From: Archivesica marissinica
Lineage: Eukaryota > Mollusca > Bivalvia > Venerida > Vesicomyidae
Assembly: GCA_014843695.1 (NCBI GenBank)
Contig: CM026386.1
Span: 16,517,489 to 16,581,488 of the forward strand
DNA length: 64,000 nt
Reading direction: 5' to 3'
Shown here: positions 33,171 through 43,565 of the stretch, one piece after another
How positions within the stretch are numbered: the stretch's first letter is position 1
Layout: every line of letters begins with the position of its first letter
The notes under the pieces: model-generated
Told to the model about the DNA's origin: nothing
Seen by the model: only the letters and a program-made list of their open reading frames with translations
Database searches by the model: none
Position numbers and translations under genes: made by a program

Positions 33171-33460
33171 GACGGATACTAGTCCAGTGGGTAACTCGCT
33201 GGACTGGTAATCCAGGTACCGCAGGTTCGATCCCCCGTCTGACCGTAATAAAATTAGCAGTCTTTCAGGTGGGACATTAAACCGAGGTCTCGTGTCGGTG
33301 CTTTACACCATGCATGTAAAAGAACCAGAGGAGACTCTGGATTGGGTCTCTGTCTGTATCATTGCACTATCCTCCAACAATCTAAAATGACTAACCTCTT
33401 CAGGGGGCGTCGCTCATATGAGCAACCAGTAGCGACGATAAATAAACGTAAAACACACAC
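33171..33460 (+). mobile_element. SINE-B, full length
   Basis: GACGGATACTAGTCCAGTGG head, CTGGACTGGTAATCCAG anticodon arm, GCAGGTTCGATCC box B, tail AAATAAACGTAAAACACACA. The upstream ~60 bp is shared with the copy near 56650-56800. Confidence 0.94.
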
Positions 33461-33648
33461 AGATGGTGACATATACAGGGACTTGCCAATGGGATAAGAT
33501 TATACTAAAATGTACAAGAATCATGTAAAACAAGTGAATTGAATGTTTATATATAGTTTCTGGTCATCATCTTTAAATATTTATTCTTTACAAATCCTGA
33601 AAAATAAGCACGAATTAGAGGCAATAAATTGCTATCTTTGCTAATTGA

Positions 33649-33791
33649 TTAACCCGTAACCTGCCAATCACGACTAAAGTCGCCATTACAATCAGTATAG
33701 AGCCATAATCAGGCTCTATACTGTTTGCTATTCGGATAGTGGAGCTGTTTGCAAAAGCGAGTTTAGTTGTGATTGGCAGGTTATGGGTTAA
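33649..33791. mobile_element. F2 foldback MITE, complete
   Basis: Starts TTAACCCGTAACCTGCCAAT and ends ATTGGCAGGTTATGGGTTAA: a 20-bp terminal inverted repeat with one mismatch. The inverted pairing extends into CACGACTAAA/TTTAGTTGTG. The interior has TATAGAGCC...GGCTCTATA and CTGTTTGCTATTCGGATAG, the same kind of core as F1 and F5. Confidence 0.88.
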
Positions 33792-33802
33792 GACAATCCC
33801 GA

Positions 33803-35236
33803 GTCGCTCAACTGGTTACATCTTGTTAATTAAATAACTTAGTTGTTCACCTGGTTACATCTGGTTAATTCAATAACTTAGTTGTTCACCTGGTTACATC
33901 TGGTTAATTGAATAACTTAGTTGTTCACCTGGTTACTTAAATAACTTAGTTGTTCACCTGATTACATCTGGTTAATTCAATAACTTAGTTGTTCACCTGA
34001 TTACATCTGGTTAATTCAATAACTTAGATGTTCACCTGATTACATCTGGTTCAATACCTTAGTTGTTCACCTGATTACATCTGGTTAATTCAATAACTTA
34101 GTTGTTCACCTGATTACATCTGGTTAATTCAATAACTTAGTTGTTCACCTGGTTACATCTGGTTAATTCAATAACTTAGTTGTTCACCTGGTTACATCTG
34201 GTTAATTCAATAACTTAGTTGTTCACCTGGTTACATCTTGTTAATTAAATAACTTAGTTGTTCACCTGGTTACATCTGGTTAATTCAATAACTTAGTTGT
34301 TCACCTGGTTACATCTTGTTAATTAAATAACTTAGTTGTTCACCTGATTACATCTGGTTAATTCAATAACTTAGTTGTTCACCTGGTTACATCTTGTTAA
34401 TTAAATAACTTAGTTGTTCACCTGGTTACATCTGGTTAATTCAATAACTTAGTTGTTCACCTGGTTACATCTGGTTAATTCAATAACTTAGTCATTCACC
34501 TGGTAACATCTGGTTATTCAATAACATAGGTGTTCACCTGGTTAATTCAATAACTTAGTTGTTCACCTGATTACATCTGGTTAATTCAATAACTTAGTTG
34601 TTCACCTGGTTACATCTGGTTAATTCAATAACTTAGTTGTTCACCTGATTACATCTGGTTCAATAACTTAGTTGTTCACCTGGTTAAATCTGGTTAATTC
34701 AATAACTTAGTTGTTCACCTGGTTACATCTGGTTAATTCAATAACTTAGTTGTTCACCTGATTACATCTGGTTAAATCAATAACTTAGTTGTTCACCTGA
34801 TTACATCTGGTTATTTCAATAACTTAGTCATTCACCTGGTAACATCTGGTTAATTCAATAACATAGTTGTTCACCTGGTTACATCATGTTAATTCAATAA
34901 CTTAGTTGTTCACCTGATTACATCTGGTTAATTCAATAACATAGTTGTTCACCTGGTTACATCATGTTAATTCAATAACATAGTTGTTCACCTGGTTACC
35001 TCATGTTAATTCAATAACTTAGTTGTTCACCTGGTTACATCTGGTTAATTCAATAACTTAGTCATTCATCTGGTAGCATCTGGTTAATTCAATAACTTAG
35101 TCGCTCACCTGGTAACATCTGGTTAATTCAATAACTTAGTCATTCACCTGGTAGCATCTGGTTAATTCAATAACTTAGTCGCTCACCTGGTAACATTAGG
35201 TAAATCAAATCATTTAGTCGCTCACCTCGTTACATC
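33803..35236. repeat. 39-bp satellite
   Basis: About 37 units of GGTTACATCTGGTTAATTCA plus ATAACTTAGTTGTTCACCT. Variants: CTGATTACATC, TCTTGTTAATTAAAT, and toward the right end AGTCATTCACC and AGTCGCTCACC. Occasional units lose the TTAAT segment. The array starts 12 bp after F2. Confidence 0.95.
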
Positions 35237-35340
35237 AGAATTTGTCTGAGTTTCCACCTAGAATTCTGGGGCCGCGTTCAGAAAATGTTGATAGGTAAGA
35301 AATGTCGTAAGTCGGTTGTATCGTTCGATATGGTTTGTTC

Positions 35341-35582
35341 TTAACCCTTTCAACACTACATACCTCTAAATAGGCTTTCAAAAAAGTGTTGATCCAGATG
35401 AGCCCGCTTGTGACAAGCCGTCTCATCAGGATCTGCACATTTTGCCAGTGATATTTCTATTTTTAGACAAAAATACCCATTTTGATAAATGAAATGGTCC
35501 AAATGTAATTTTCTGTTTAATTTATTGGTCTAAAAATATCATGCACAAGTCCATATCAGTTATTTGGTGTTGAATGGGTTAA
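35341..35582. mobile_element. F3 foldback MITE
   Basis: TTAACCCTTTCAACACTACA start, GTGTTGAATGGGTTAA end (16-bp inverted repeat with mismatches). A central palindrome (GATCCAGATGAGCCCGCTTG and CAAGCCGTCTCATCAGGATC) forms a long hairpin. The AT-rich half has ATTTATTGGTCTAAAAATAT. Other copies: 40036, 45450 (reverse) and 51380. Confidence 0.88.
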
Positions 35583-35612
35583 ATATGGTCAGCTGATATC
35601 TGATTTATGACA

Positions 35613-35892
35613 AGTCCGCCTCCATGGTCGAGTGGTTACGGTCGCTGACTTGTATACCACTGTAACCTATCATCACTGATGGTCACGGGTTCGAGCCCTG
35701 CTCAGGCCGTGTCTCATTTATATGAAAAAGTTGGCAGTTTCTTACGGAGGTTGGTGCACCCAAGTACTGGTTAACTGCTGGAGCCTGCCCAGGAAAGGTG
35801 TTGTTAGGTAAACTGCCCGCCGGCGATATAGCCCAAAATGGTGCTGATGCAGGCGTAAAACCCGAAATATAACAAATATAATATATAAATAA
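35613..35892 (+). mobile_element. SINE-C, full length with 13-bp TSD
   Basis: GTCCGCCTCCATGGTCGAGT head, ACGGGTTCGAGCCC box B, body AAGTTGGCAGTTTCTTACGG, end GCGATATAGCCC and AAACCCGAAATATAAC. Target-site duplication CTGATTTATGACA at 35600-35612 and 35893-35905. Confidence 0.95.
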
Positions 35893-36087
35893 CTGATTTA
35901 TGACATATCTCAGTTATGATAATTTCATGAAACCGGACCCCAGTGAGTTAGGACCATGAACCATATTATCTACTGATCAAGGCCATTGTTACTAAAAGGT
36001 CAGAAGTTTCACAAGATATTGAGCAGAAATGGCACTTTAATTTTCAGCTCCTGCGACCTTGACATTTAACTTCAAAATCAATAGGCA

Positions 36088-36358
36088 GGCCTGTAGCCAC
36101 ACTGAGGCACACCGAGGCATTTGCCTCGGTTAAAATTTCCACACAAAAAAATGAAATAAATAAAATGCAAAAAATATCCCTTTGCTGTATAAAATGTTGA
36201 CCTCTAGAGAGTTGAAAGGTCAGTACATAATTATACGTCTAAACTCATTAAATCAGAAAACGCAGGGAGTCGCTTCTATACCCCAGAAATGTTAAGGGGG
36301 AACATGCCTCAGGACACCCCTAGTTTGCCTCGGTTCAACTTTGCATCTGGCTACGGTA
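36088..36358. mobile_element. LR1 dispersed repeat, copy 1
   Basis: Begins GGCCTGTAGCCACACTGAGG and ends ATCTGGCTACGGTAC. The GTAGCCA/TGGCTAC ends form a short inverted repeat. The interior has TGCCTCGGTTAAAATTTCC and ATATCCCTTTGCTGTATAAA. Second copy at 59738-60026. Possibly a MITE, but the superfamily is uncertain. Confidence 0.8.
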
Positions 36359-36386
36359 CAGATAGTGTTCATCTACTGGCCATGTA

Positions 36387-36598
36387 CAGTCAAACCTGTC
36401 TTAAGCAGCCAGCCAAGGGGTCACAGAAAGTGGCTGCTTAGCACAGGTGGCTGCTTAATAGAGATCAAATGTATAATAAAACAACATATTTGGAGTCTGG
36501 AAACTGGCTGCTTAATACAGGTTGGCTGCTTAATAGAGGTGACCACTAACACAGGTTTGACTGCTTAATGGAGGTGACTACTAACACAGGTTTGACTG
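36387..36598. mobile_element. T1 MITE with duplicated right end
   Basis: CAGTCAAACCTGTCTTAAGC start and CACAGGTTTGACTG end, flanked by TA on both sides (36385-36386 and 36599-36600). The terminal 35 bp (GCTTAATGGAGGTGACTACT through GGTTTGACTG) repeats the preceding end, so the element has two tandem right ends. Confidence 0.88.
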
Positions 36599-36604
36599 TA
36601 TATG

Positions 36605-36774
36605 ACGTATGTATCCTAAAATGTCCCACCGCTGTTTTTTTCTCCATGTAACATTGTGACCTTGGCATTGTGACCTTGGCATTGTGAACGGTCACAATGC
36701 CAAGGTCACAATGCCAAGGTCACAATGTTACATGGAGAAAAAAACAGCGGTGGGACATTTTAGGATACATACGT
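36605..36774. repeat. Perfect 83-bp-arm inverted repeat, 4-nt loop
   Basis: The left arm 36605-36687 and right arm 36692-36774 are exact complements over all 83 positions as far as I can read, including a run of 7 T against 7 A. The loop is ACGG. The arms contain CATTGTGACCTTGG repeats (complement CCAAGGTCA). Transcribed, it would make a long perfect hairpin. It could be a template-switch snap-back, a small foldback element or an assembly artefact. Confidence 0.95.
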
Positions 36775-36813
36775 GCATTGTAACCTTGGCATTGTGACCT
36801 TGGCATTTGACCC
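36775..36813. repeat. Short ACCTTGGCATTGTG direct repeats
   Basis: Immediately right of the palindrome, GCATTGTAACCTTGG and GCATTGTGACCTTGG continue the 14-bp motif seen inside the arms. A small tandem repeat therefore probably existed before the inversion. Confidence 0.75.
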
Positions 36814-37018
36814 TAAAATACAAAGAGGTCATCTATGACCATGATCAATGTCCTATACTGTTTGAATGCAAAATCTTGACCCACAAACAAAAGGCTTCAA
36901 CTGTGCCATACAAAATATTTAAGACAGTGAGTTATAAGGATCTCGAAATATCTAGTAGAAACAAAGTGGGGACGGACAGACGGCAATAAAGGGCAAACGC
37001 TGCATATTATTAGAATTA

Positions 37019-37112
37019 CAGTCAAAGCTGTCTTAAGCAGCCAGCTAAGGTAATGACATGAAGTGGCTGCTTAGCACAGGTGGTTGTTCAATACAGTGCA
37101 AATGTATAATTA
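37019..37112. mobile_element. T1 MITE fragment
   Basis: CAGTCAAAGCTGTCTTAAGC start, GTGGCTGCTTAGCACAGGTG interior, then it stops near AATGTATAATTAAAC. It abuts a complete T1 copy in opposite orientation. Confidence 0.8.
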
Positions 37113-37119
37113 AACAATA

Positions 37120-37297
37120 CAGTCAAACCTGTATTAGTGGTCACCTCTATTAAGCAGCCAACCTGTATTAAGCAGCCAGTTTCCAGATTCCCAATATGTT
37201 GTTTTATTATACATTTGACCTCTATTAAGCAGCCACCTGTGCTAAGCAGCCATGTTCTGAGATTCTCTAGACTGGCTGCTTAAGACAGGTTTGACTG
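37120..37297. mobile_element. T1 MITE, complete, TA flanked
   Basis: CAGTCAAACCTGTATTAGTG start and AAGACAGGTTTGACTG end, with TA on both sides (37118-37119 and 37298-37299). It lies next to, or within, the T1 fragment at 37019. Confidence 0.88.
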
Positions 37298-38499
37298 TAT
37301 ATAAGAGGATGGAATATAGTGTTATAACACTCATTGACAAGCAGAATTGTTGTGAATATATAATAATAATTATAATAATAATAATTTTGTCTGTTTCTAT
37401 GTTCCCATAAAATACCGGATACGTAATTATAATCATATCAAATGTTTGGAAGTTGCTCGATTTTCCACATGTTTGAAATACCAGAACTTTATAAAACCAT
37501 ATAAATGAATTAACACCAGCAGACTTTGTACACAGGCTTAGCTTTAAAACATGCATAAACACCCCAGACAGTGCGATACAAGAACATCAAAATAGCAAAA
37601 CAACATAAATCCATTTATTTTCATGCTGTAGGACTGCCCCATCTTTCAACTATGCATTAGCTATATCCCAATTTTGAAACTTGTTTGCTGAGCGCATGGC
37701 GTATATAGCACTTCCCCCATGGCCTCCGTGGCCATGATTAATCTCTTTTTGCTTGTTTCCCATTATTTATGTTTTGGCATAGGTCGTTCCACTTCCCTGA
37801 CAGGTAAGGCACACTGTCATTATCTTAAAAGTGGCTTGTAAACCCGCCAGTTTCAAATGAACAGATTTCTGTTGTATACTACAGGTGTACAATTGTCTCG
37901 CTTGTACAATGGGATATGAAGTATGTACAGTTAGTCATGTTAAAAATCATTTTATTTTCCTATTTTATAGACCAAAAAGTTTGAAAAACTGAAAAGTTTA
38001 TATACTGCATGAGATCGACACCCCTCTTGGGAAGTTAACTGATCCAGAAAGAGGCAAGCTCCTCCCCCTGAACTCTCCAATCTGAACTTATTGTATACAA
38101 TGTAAAGTGTTGGAAAGTTATGTGTGACTGTTCCTTACTTGTTGGTTGAAACCTGCATCGTGAGATTATTTATTACCTATCTTACACAGTTTTATGTGCC
38201 TTAACTTTGTTTATGACCCTTTTTTTAAGAAATAATTAACAACTTTTTAGGATACCGTATTGGGAGTGTGGGATTAAAGCTCTTCAGGATTTTAATTTAT
38301 ACTTTTTAAGGTAAGAGATTTTTCACTTTTTCGTTCTTTCAAATCAGACTTGCATTATTGCATTGTTTTGTGTATTTCAGAATCGTGTAAATACAGACTT
38401 AAATTGTATTTCCTTGTTGTTCTTTTTATATATATAATTGGTTGAGAATCTTGCATTAGTTGAATGGATACACTGGACATGCCATATTATCACTCTGAC
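37298..38499. other. AT-rich single-copy region
   Basis: It has an ATAAT-rich run at 37361-37386. No gene, SINE or array identified. Short frames (e.g. 37242-37562 on the minus strand) overlap the T1 end and are not credible genes. Confidence 0.55.
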
Positions 38500-39125
38500 T
38501 TCAGCTCTAAAACTCCATATTTTGCCACATTACTACTAAAACTTCGGCTCTAAATCTCCATATTTTGCCACATTACTAAGGCTTCGGCTCTACCATAAAT
38601 CTCCATTTGTTTCCATATTATTACTAACACTTCGGCTCTAAATCTCCATTTATTTCTATATTATTACTAACACTTCGGCTCTAAATCTCCATTTATTTCT
38701 ATATTATTACTAACACTACTAACACTTCGGCTCTAAATCTCCATTTGTTTCTATATTATTACTAACACTTCGGCTCTAAATCTCCATTTATTTCTATATT
38801 ATTACTAACACTTCGGCTCTAAATCTCCATTTGTTTCTATATTATTACTAACACTTCGGCTCTAAATCTCCATTTGTTTCTTTACTAAGTCTTCGGCTGT
38901 AAAATCTTCATTTATTGCCACATTATTACCAAAACGTTGGCTCTAAATCTCCATTTATTGCCACTTTATTACCAAAACTTCGGCTCTAAATCTCCATTTA
39001 TTGCCACATTATTACCAAAACTTCGGCTCTAAATCTCCATTTATTGCCACATTATTACCAAAACTTCGGCTCTAAAACTCCATTTATTGCCACATTACTA
39101 AGACTTCGCCTCTAAATCTCCAGTG
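38500..39125. repeat. 43-bp satellite
   Basis: About 14 units of CTTCGGCTCTAAATCTCCAT plus TTATTTCTATATTATTACTA. Right-hand units have ATTGCCACATTATTACCAAA instead, so there are two subfamilies in blocks. End units are shorter. Confidence 0.94.
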
Positions 39126-39424
39126 ATTTTCTACCGATGCTGGGAGGGTCGAGTTGTCTTTATAAAATAATAACGATAGTTCAATCAATGCTGTTATGCT
39201 CTCTTCCCAGATCTCTGTACTTTTGCGATAAATAAAAATATTGGTGTAATTACCGATTTATCCTGGGAATGCCGTCTGACCGTGCCAAATTTTACACATC
39301 AAATATTTAAAATTTGAAATACTATGCAATTATTTTTGTTGGTAAGCTTGTTGTGAAGCACCATTTTGGACTGGTTTAATCTGATTTGTTTAATTAACAT
39401 CCGTGAGGATACTACGGGTAAACA

Positions 39425-39498
39425 GCCCTGATTGCGCAGTTGGTAGCGTGTTTCTGCTCTGTAAGTGAAAGGTCACAGGTTCGAACCACATCATGGCT
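39425..39498 (+). tRNA. tRNA-like sequence, probable pseudogene
   Basis: 74 bp with box A-like TTGCGCAGTTGGTAGCG and box B GGTTCGAACC. Ends GCCCTGA and TCATGGC pair with one mismatch as an acceptor stem. The D stem is plausible (GCGC/GCGT). I cannot form a proper five-bp anticodon stem, so this is more likely a tRNA pseudogene or SINE head than a working tRNA. No SINE body follows. Confidence 0.4.
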
Positions 39499-39758
39499 AA
39501 ACATTTTTTTTTAGTTAGTTGCTTTTTTATTTCCATAGCAAACATTCGCAATAAATTATCTCAAAAAAACAACAAACGTTTGTGAGACTATGTTCATTAT
39601 AAAATAAACATATCATTTTCTACTTTTAATACCTCCTTCTCTTGTTCCCATTTACATGCTAGCATGTTGAAATGTTGTCAACACGAACGATTTCGGACTC
39701 AAGCTGTCAGTTACGTATTTGTACTGTCATTATGATGTCATTTTTGGCAGTCTAAGCA

Positions 39759-39865
39759 CGACGTTCTAGCACTATTTAGCGACGTTCTAGCACTATTTAG
39801 CGACGTTCTAGCACTATTTAGCGACGTTCTAGCACTATTTAGCGACGTTTTAGCACTATTTAGCG
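39759..39865. repeat. 21-bp tandem repeat, 5 copies
   Basis: Near-perfect CGACGTTCTAGCACTATTTA plus G units; the last unit has TTTTAG for TTCTAG. Confidence 0.95.
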
Positions 39866-40035
39866 CACAGTTGCATCGATTTTTCTATCATAAACCACTT
39901 TCCAGCCTTTGTTTTCTTAAGCGAATGATCGAATAATTAATTTATTTATGAACACGGAAAGATATAGTGGCTAACGCCATTCGTTCATTCGGTGAAATAT
40001 AATTCGATTACAGACTGAAACAAACAAGATTCATC

Positions 40036-40279
40036 TTAACCATTTCAACACCACAGGCCTCTAAATTGGCTTACAAAAAAGTGTAGATCCAGATGAGCCG
40101 GCTCGTGATGAGCCGTCTCATCAGGATCTGCACTTTTTTCAAGTAATATAACTATTTTTAGGAAAAAAATTACCCATTTTGATAATTGAACTGATCCAAA
40201 TGTAATTTTGTTATTAATTTATTGGTCTAAAAATATCATGGACCAGTCCATGTCAGTTACTTGGTGTTGAATGGGTTAA
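40036..40279. mobile_element. F3 foldback MITE
   Basis: TTAACCATTTCAACACCACA start and TTGGTGTTGAATGGGTTAA end. The hairpin centre has GATGAGCCGGCTCGTGATGA and GCCGTCTCATCAGGATC. Same orientation as 35341 and 51380. Confidence 0.88.
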
Positions 40280-41053
40280 TCTTCCTTAGATGTCGAACCT
40301 CACGACTGGAATCGCGGGGATGTAGTCTTATTCATTCTATGATGTCTATTTCAGTAATTGATTTTTGACTAACCCTTGATTTGCTTACCCCGTTCGTAGG
40401 TAGTGCCTGACTATTTCGTATTATTCATATACATCCTTTTTCGGTTACATTTATGAAAACAGTTTTAAGACTTAGATCATTTGAGTGAGGCATGCATGTT
40501 TCATAAATTTGTAAAAGTATCTGCTCTTTATAAACATCAACATGTGTTTTATGCGGCATTTCCCCCCTTCAAGCAACCCGTATAATATGAAAACATGTTA
40601 CCAGAGAGATTCATGTGTTCAGCTTGTATCTTTTGAAACTGTTAATTTGATATCGGGTTTCGAGAAGTTCGCTGACCGGAAATTTACAATTTTCAATTTT
40701 ATCTTCATTCCTGTGTAATATGTTTGCTTGTATTTTATTTGTGAAAAAACAACTGATCCATGCTGTTTGAACCTGTATCAATATTTAGTAACTACAAAGA
40801 AACACGATTATTTTGAATCAATTTCTGCATTTTTTGTTGAAATAGTTTTCTCACTCTTTGGTTTCAAATTCCTTTTCCACTGCTTGTTCGCCCATTCTCA
40901 AATTAAACCAAATTTTAAAAATTCTCCGATTATATGACCTATTTTTTCAGATGTTCAGGGATAGTATTGCAGATGGGAGCATGAAATTTAACCAGGATAG
41001 TCATATGTTAGATCTGATTTCAACGAGTTTTTTTATTATATGAAAATAATATT
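40280..41053. other. AT-rich single-copy stretch
   Basis: No gene recognised. Overlapping short frames near 40728-41043 have no domain signature. Confidence 0.55.
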
Positions 41054-41290
41054 GTGGAAGTCGTATAGTGCAATGGTAGCACATTCGCTTCAGGTGTGAA
41101 AGGCCTGGAGTTCGAGCCCCGCTAGAGCCGTTACGATTGTGCCCTTAGGCAAGGTATTTAAATTCCACATTGCCTCTTCTCTCTCCCTCGTGGCGATGGA
41201 TTCCATCAGGAATGAGGTCTCGAGAATGACTAATATAAGTTATAGGAACTTGTTTCGCAATCGAGCTAAAATAAATTTGTATAAACTAAA
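41054..41290 (+). mobile_element. SINE-D, full length
   Basis: GTGGAAGTCGTATAGTGCAA head, TTCGCTTCAGGTGTGAA anticodon arm, GAGTTCGAGCCCC box B. The body has GCCCTTAGGCAAGG and GATTCCATCAGGAATGAGGT. Tail AATAAATTTGTATAAACTAA. Confidence 0.94.
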
Positions 41291-41306
41291 ATAAAATTTG
41301 ACATGC

Positions 41307-41664
41307 TGGAGTACATTGTCCTCATAGAAGTATCTCTTGACACCATTACCAATACGACATACATTGACAATGTAGTAGCCAAACCAATGTTCATAATAAA
41401 GGCCAGAATCTCATGTAGTCCCAGTAATATCTATGGAGGTTGGATAGATATGGCGACTACTTATCCACTGCATGATAACTAAATGACTTCGTTTGTATGA
41501 AGATATAATAGTATATTAACCTAAATCTCATGTAGTCCCAGTAATATCTATGGCAGTGGGATAGATATGGCCACTACTTATCCACTACATGATAACCAAA
41601 TGGCTTCGTTTATATGGAGATATAATAGTATATTAACCTAAATCTCTATGAAGGAAAGGGTTAA
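41307..41664. mobile_element. F4 foldback element, reverse copy
   Basis: Reverse orientation relative to 55478. GACATACATTGACAATGTAG is followed by two tandem interior units (TCATGTAGTCCCAGTAATAT at about 41412 and 41528, period ~116). It ends CTATGAAGGAAAGGGTTAA. The left terminal repeat is degraded. Confidence 0.82.
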
Positions 41665-41738
41665 AATAGTGGTAGATCTACAATACATGCCCCTTTTGTT
41701 AAACCTCTATGTTTTTTCTTATCTTCAGACATATATAT

Positions 41739-41826
41739 TTATCCACTGCATGATAGCTAAATGGCTGTCGTTTGTTTGGAGATATAATAGTATTTTGACC
41801 TAAATCTCTATGAAGGAAAGGGTTAA
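41739..41826. mobile_element. F4 foldback fragment
   Basis: ATCCACTGCATGATAGCTAA through CTCTATGAAGGAAAGGGTTAA: the terminal 88 bp of F4 only. Confidence 0.8.
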
Positions 41827-42393
41827 GTACAAATAATGGTATGCTCTGTGATATTTGTGCCCTTTTTTTCCCCTTCAGTTGTCGATATTCATCATTCTTC
41901 ATGTGAATTATTTGAGCTTGTGAAAGACAGCTGCTGTGCTGTGCTTTCAGTAAATAACCAATCAATAGCACAGATCAGGGAAACAAAAATATAAAATACT
42001 TCATTTTACAGAAAATTAAATGCAGTAAATTATTACAGAGTTATAATGTATTTAATAATTGTTGTTTGTAAAGTTTTATTTAACAGTTTTAATAATTTAG
42101 ATATCAGAAATCGAAATATAATCTTTTATCTATAAATTAGCCAGAAAAGAAATATATATATACGTATTTAAGTGAGTCAAATTGTTTGTTTAATTATTAA
42201 CTTGTAAAAATACTCCATCAAAATTTAATGTTTCAGCCATGTTTTGTTGGGTTTTACCAAATTTTTCTGAATCATCGTAGGTGCGAATAGGGTAGAAATA
42301 TTCGCTAAATTTTGGATAATTTTGTGTAAAACAAATGTCAAGATGGCTTAACCCGTGTATACTAGACAAATTCTACATCGTGTTTAATAAATG
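41827..42393. other. AT-rich single-copy stretch
   Basis: Nothing recognised. Confidence 0.6.
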
Positions 42394-42502
42394 TGCTGTC
42401 CGATTAGCGCAGTGGTTAGCGCGCTCGTTTCTCACCAATGCAACCCAGGATCGATCCTCGGACAGGGAAGTATGCGAGATGGTACGGTCGGTGGTCACCA
42501 GA
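42394..42502 (+). mobile_element. SINE-A, head only (3'-truncated)
   Basis: GCTGTCCGATTAGCGCAGTG head, CCAGGATCGATCCTCGG (box B mutated), and the body stops after GTGGTCACCAGA. SINEs usually lose the 5' end, so loss of the 3' end here implies later deletion. Confidence 0.88.
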
Positions 42503-42581
42503 ATTGCTCTGTTGTGCTTGTTTCATTTAGTGTTTACAATTGAAAGCACATCTTTTTTGTTATCAGTAACAATTGAAAAGT

Positions 42582-42813
42582 GGAAGTCGTGATTGCGCAG
42601 TGGTAGACCATTCGCTTCAGGTGCTAAAGGTCTGGAGTTCGAGTCCCAGCTAGAGCCGTTACGATTTGCCTTTAGGCAAGGTATTTAAATTCCACATGCC
42701 TCTTCGCTCTCCCTCATGGCGATGGATACCGTCAGGAATGAGGTCTTGTGAGTGATTAATATAAGTTGTAAGAACTTGTTTCACAATCGAGCTAAAATAA
42801 ATTTTAATAAACT
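42582..42813 (+). mobile_element. SINE-D with 11-bp TSD
   Basis: GGAAGTCGTGATTGCGCAGT head, GAGTTCGAGTCCC box B, tail AGCTAAAATAAATTTTAATA. Target-site duplication AATTGAAAAGT at 42571-42581 and 42814-42824. Confidence 0.94.
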
Positions 42814-42871
42814 AATTGAAAAGTATGGGACTGAGCGCCAGTGAGGGACATGAGTTACTTTACTATTATTT

Positions 42872-43120
42872 GGCTGTCTGATTAGCACAGTGGTTAGCAC
42901 GCCCGCTTCTCACCAATGCAACCCGGGTTCGATCCTCGGACCGGGAAATATGTGAGATGGTACTGTCGTCGCCAGATCGAACAGGTGGGTTTTCTCCGGG
43001 TACTCCGGTTTCCTCCCACACGAATGACCACATATACGCTTTCATCCGCGCCAACAAGAGTGATTAATATAAGTTGTTGAAACTTGTTTCGCAATCATTG
43101 TAAAATAAACAATGTTTAAA
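42872..43120 (+). mobile_element. SINE-A, full length
   Basis: GGCTGTCTGATTAGCACAGT head, CTTCTCACCAATGC loop region, CCCGGGTTCGATCCTCGG box B, body TCTCCGGGTACTCCGG, tail TAAAATAAACAATGTTTAAA. Confidence 0.94.
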
Positions 43121-43565
43121 TTAACAGTTATTTATTTATTTAGCTATAAAACAAACAGCAACAAAAAAACCAGTATTTCATGCTGTGTGTTATTTCTCGG
43201 CAGATTCCTCAATATTTTGAAGTTAGATAAAAATAAAAAAAGACCTGTGTAGCACTGGCCTACTTTACCACACTCCTGTCAGGGCAAAACCATAGATCAT
43301 ATTTCTGTGATAAAACAGTATCAATTATCTAATGCTACACCATCCTCTTACAGTTTCCACTGATTAAAAGCAGCTACATTATTGATATACAAGGGGGTCG
43401 GTTGGTGAGGCGTATTACTCATTTACTGTTTGTATAGCTCATTTTTGGACAATAGTTTAAAACAATTCTATACATTTTATGTGTACCGGTATTTGTAAAA
43501 TAATTTTTAAGATTGTTGATAGAAAAGTGAAAATATTTTTTTAATTAACTAATTTGACTTTACAC
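43121..43565. other. AT-rich single-copy stretch
   Basis: Nothing recognised. Confidence 0.6.
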
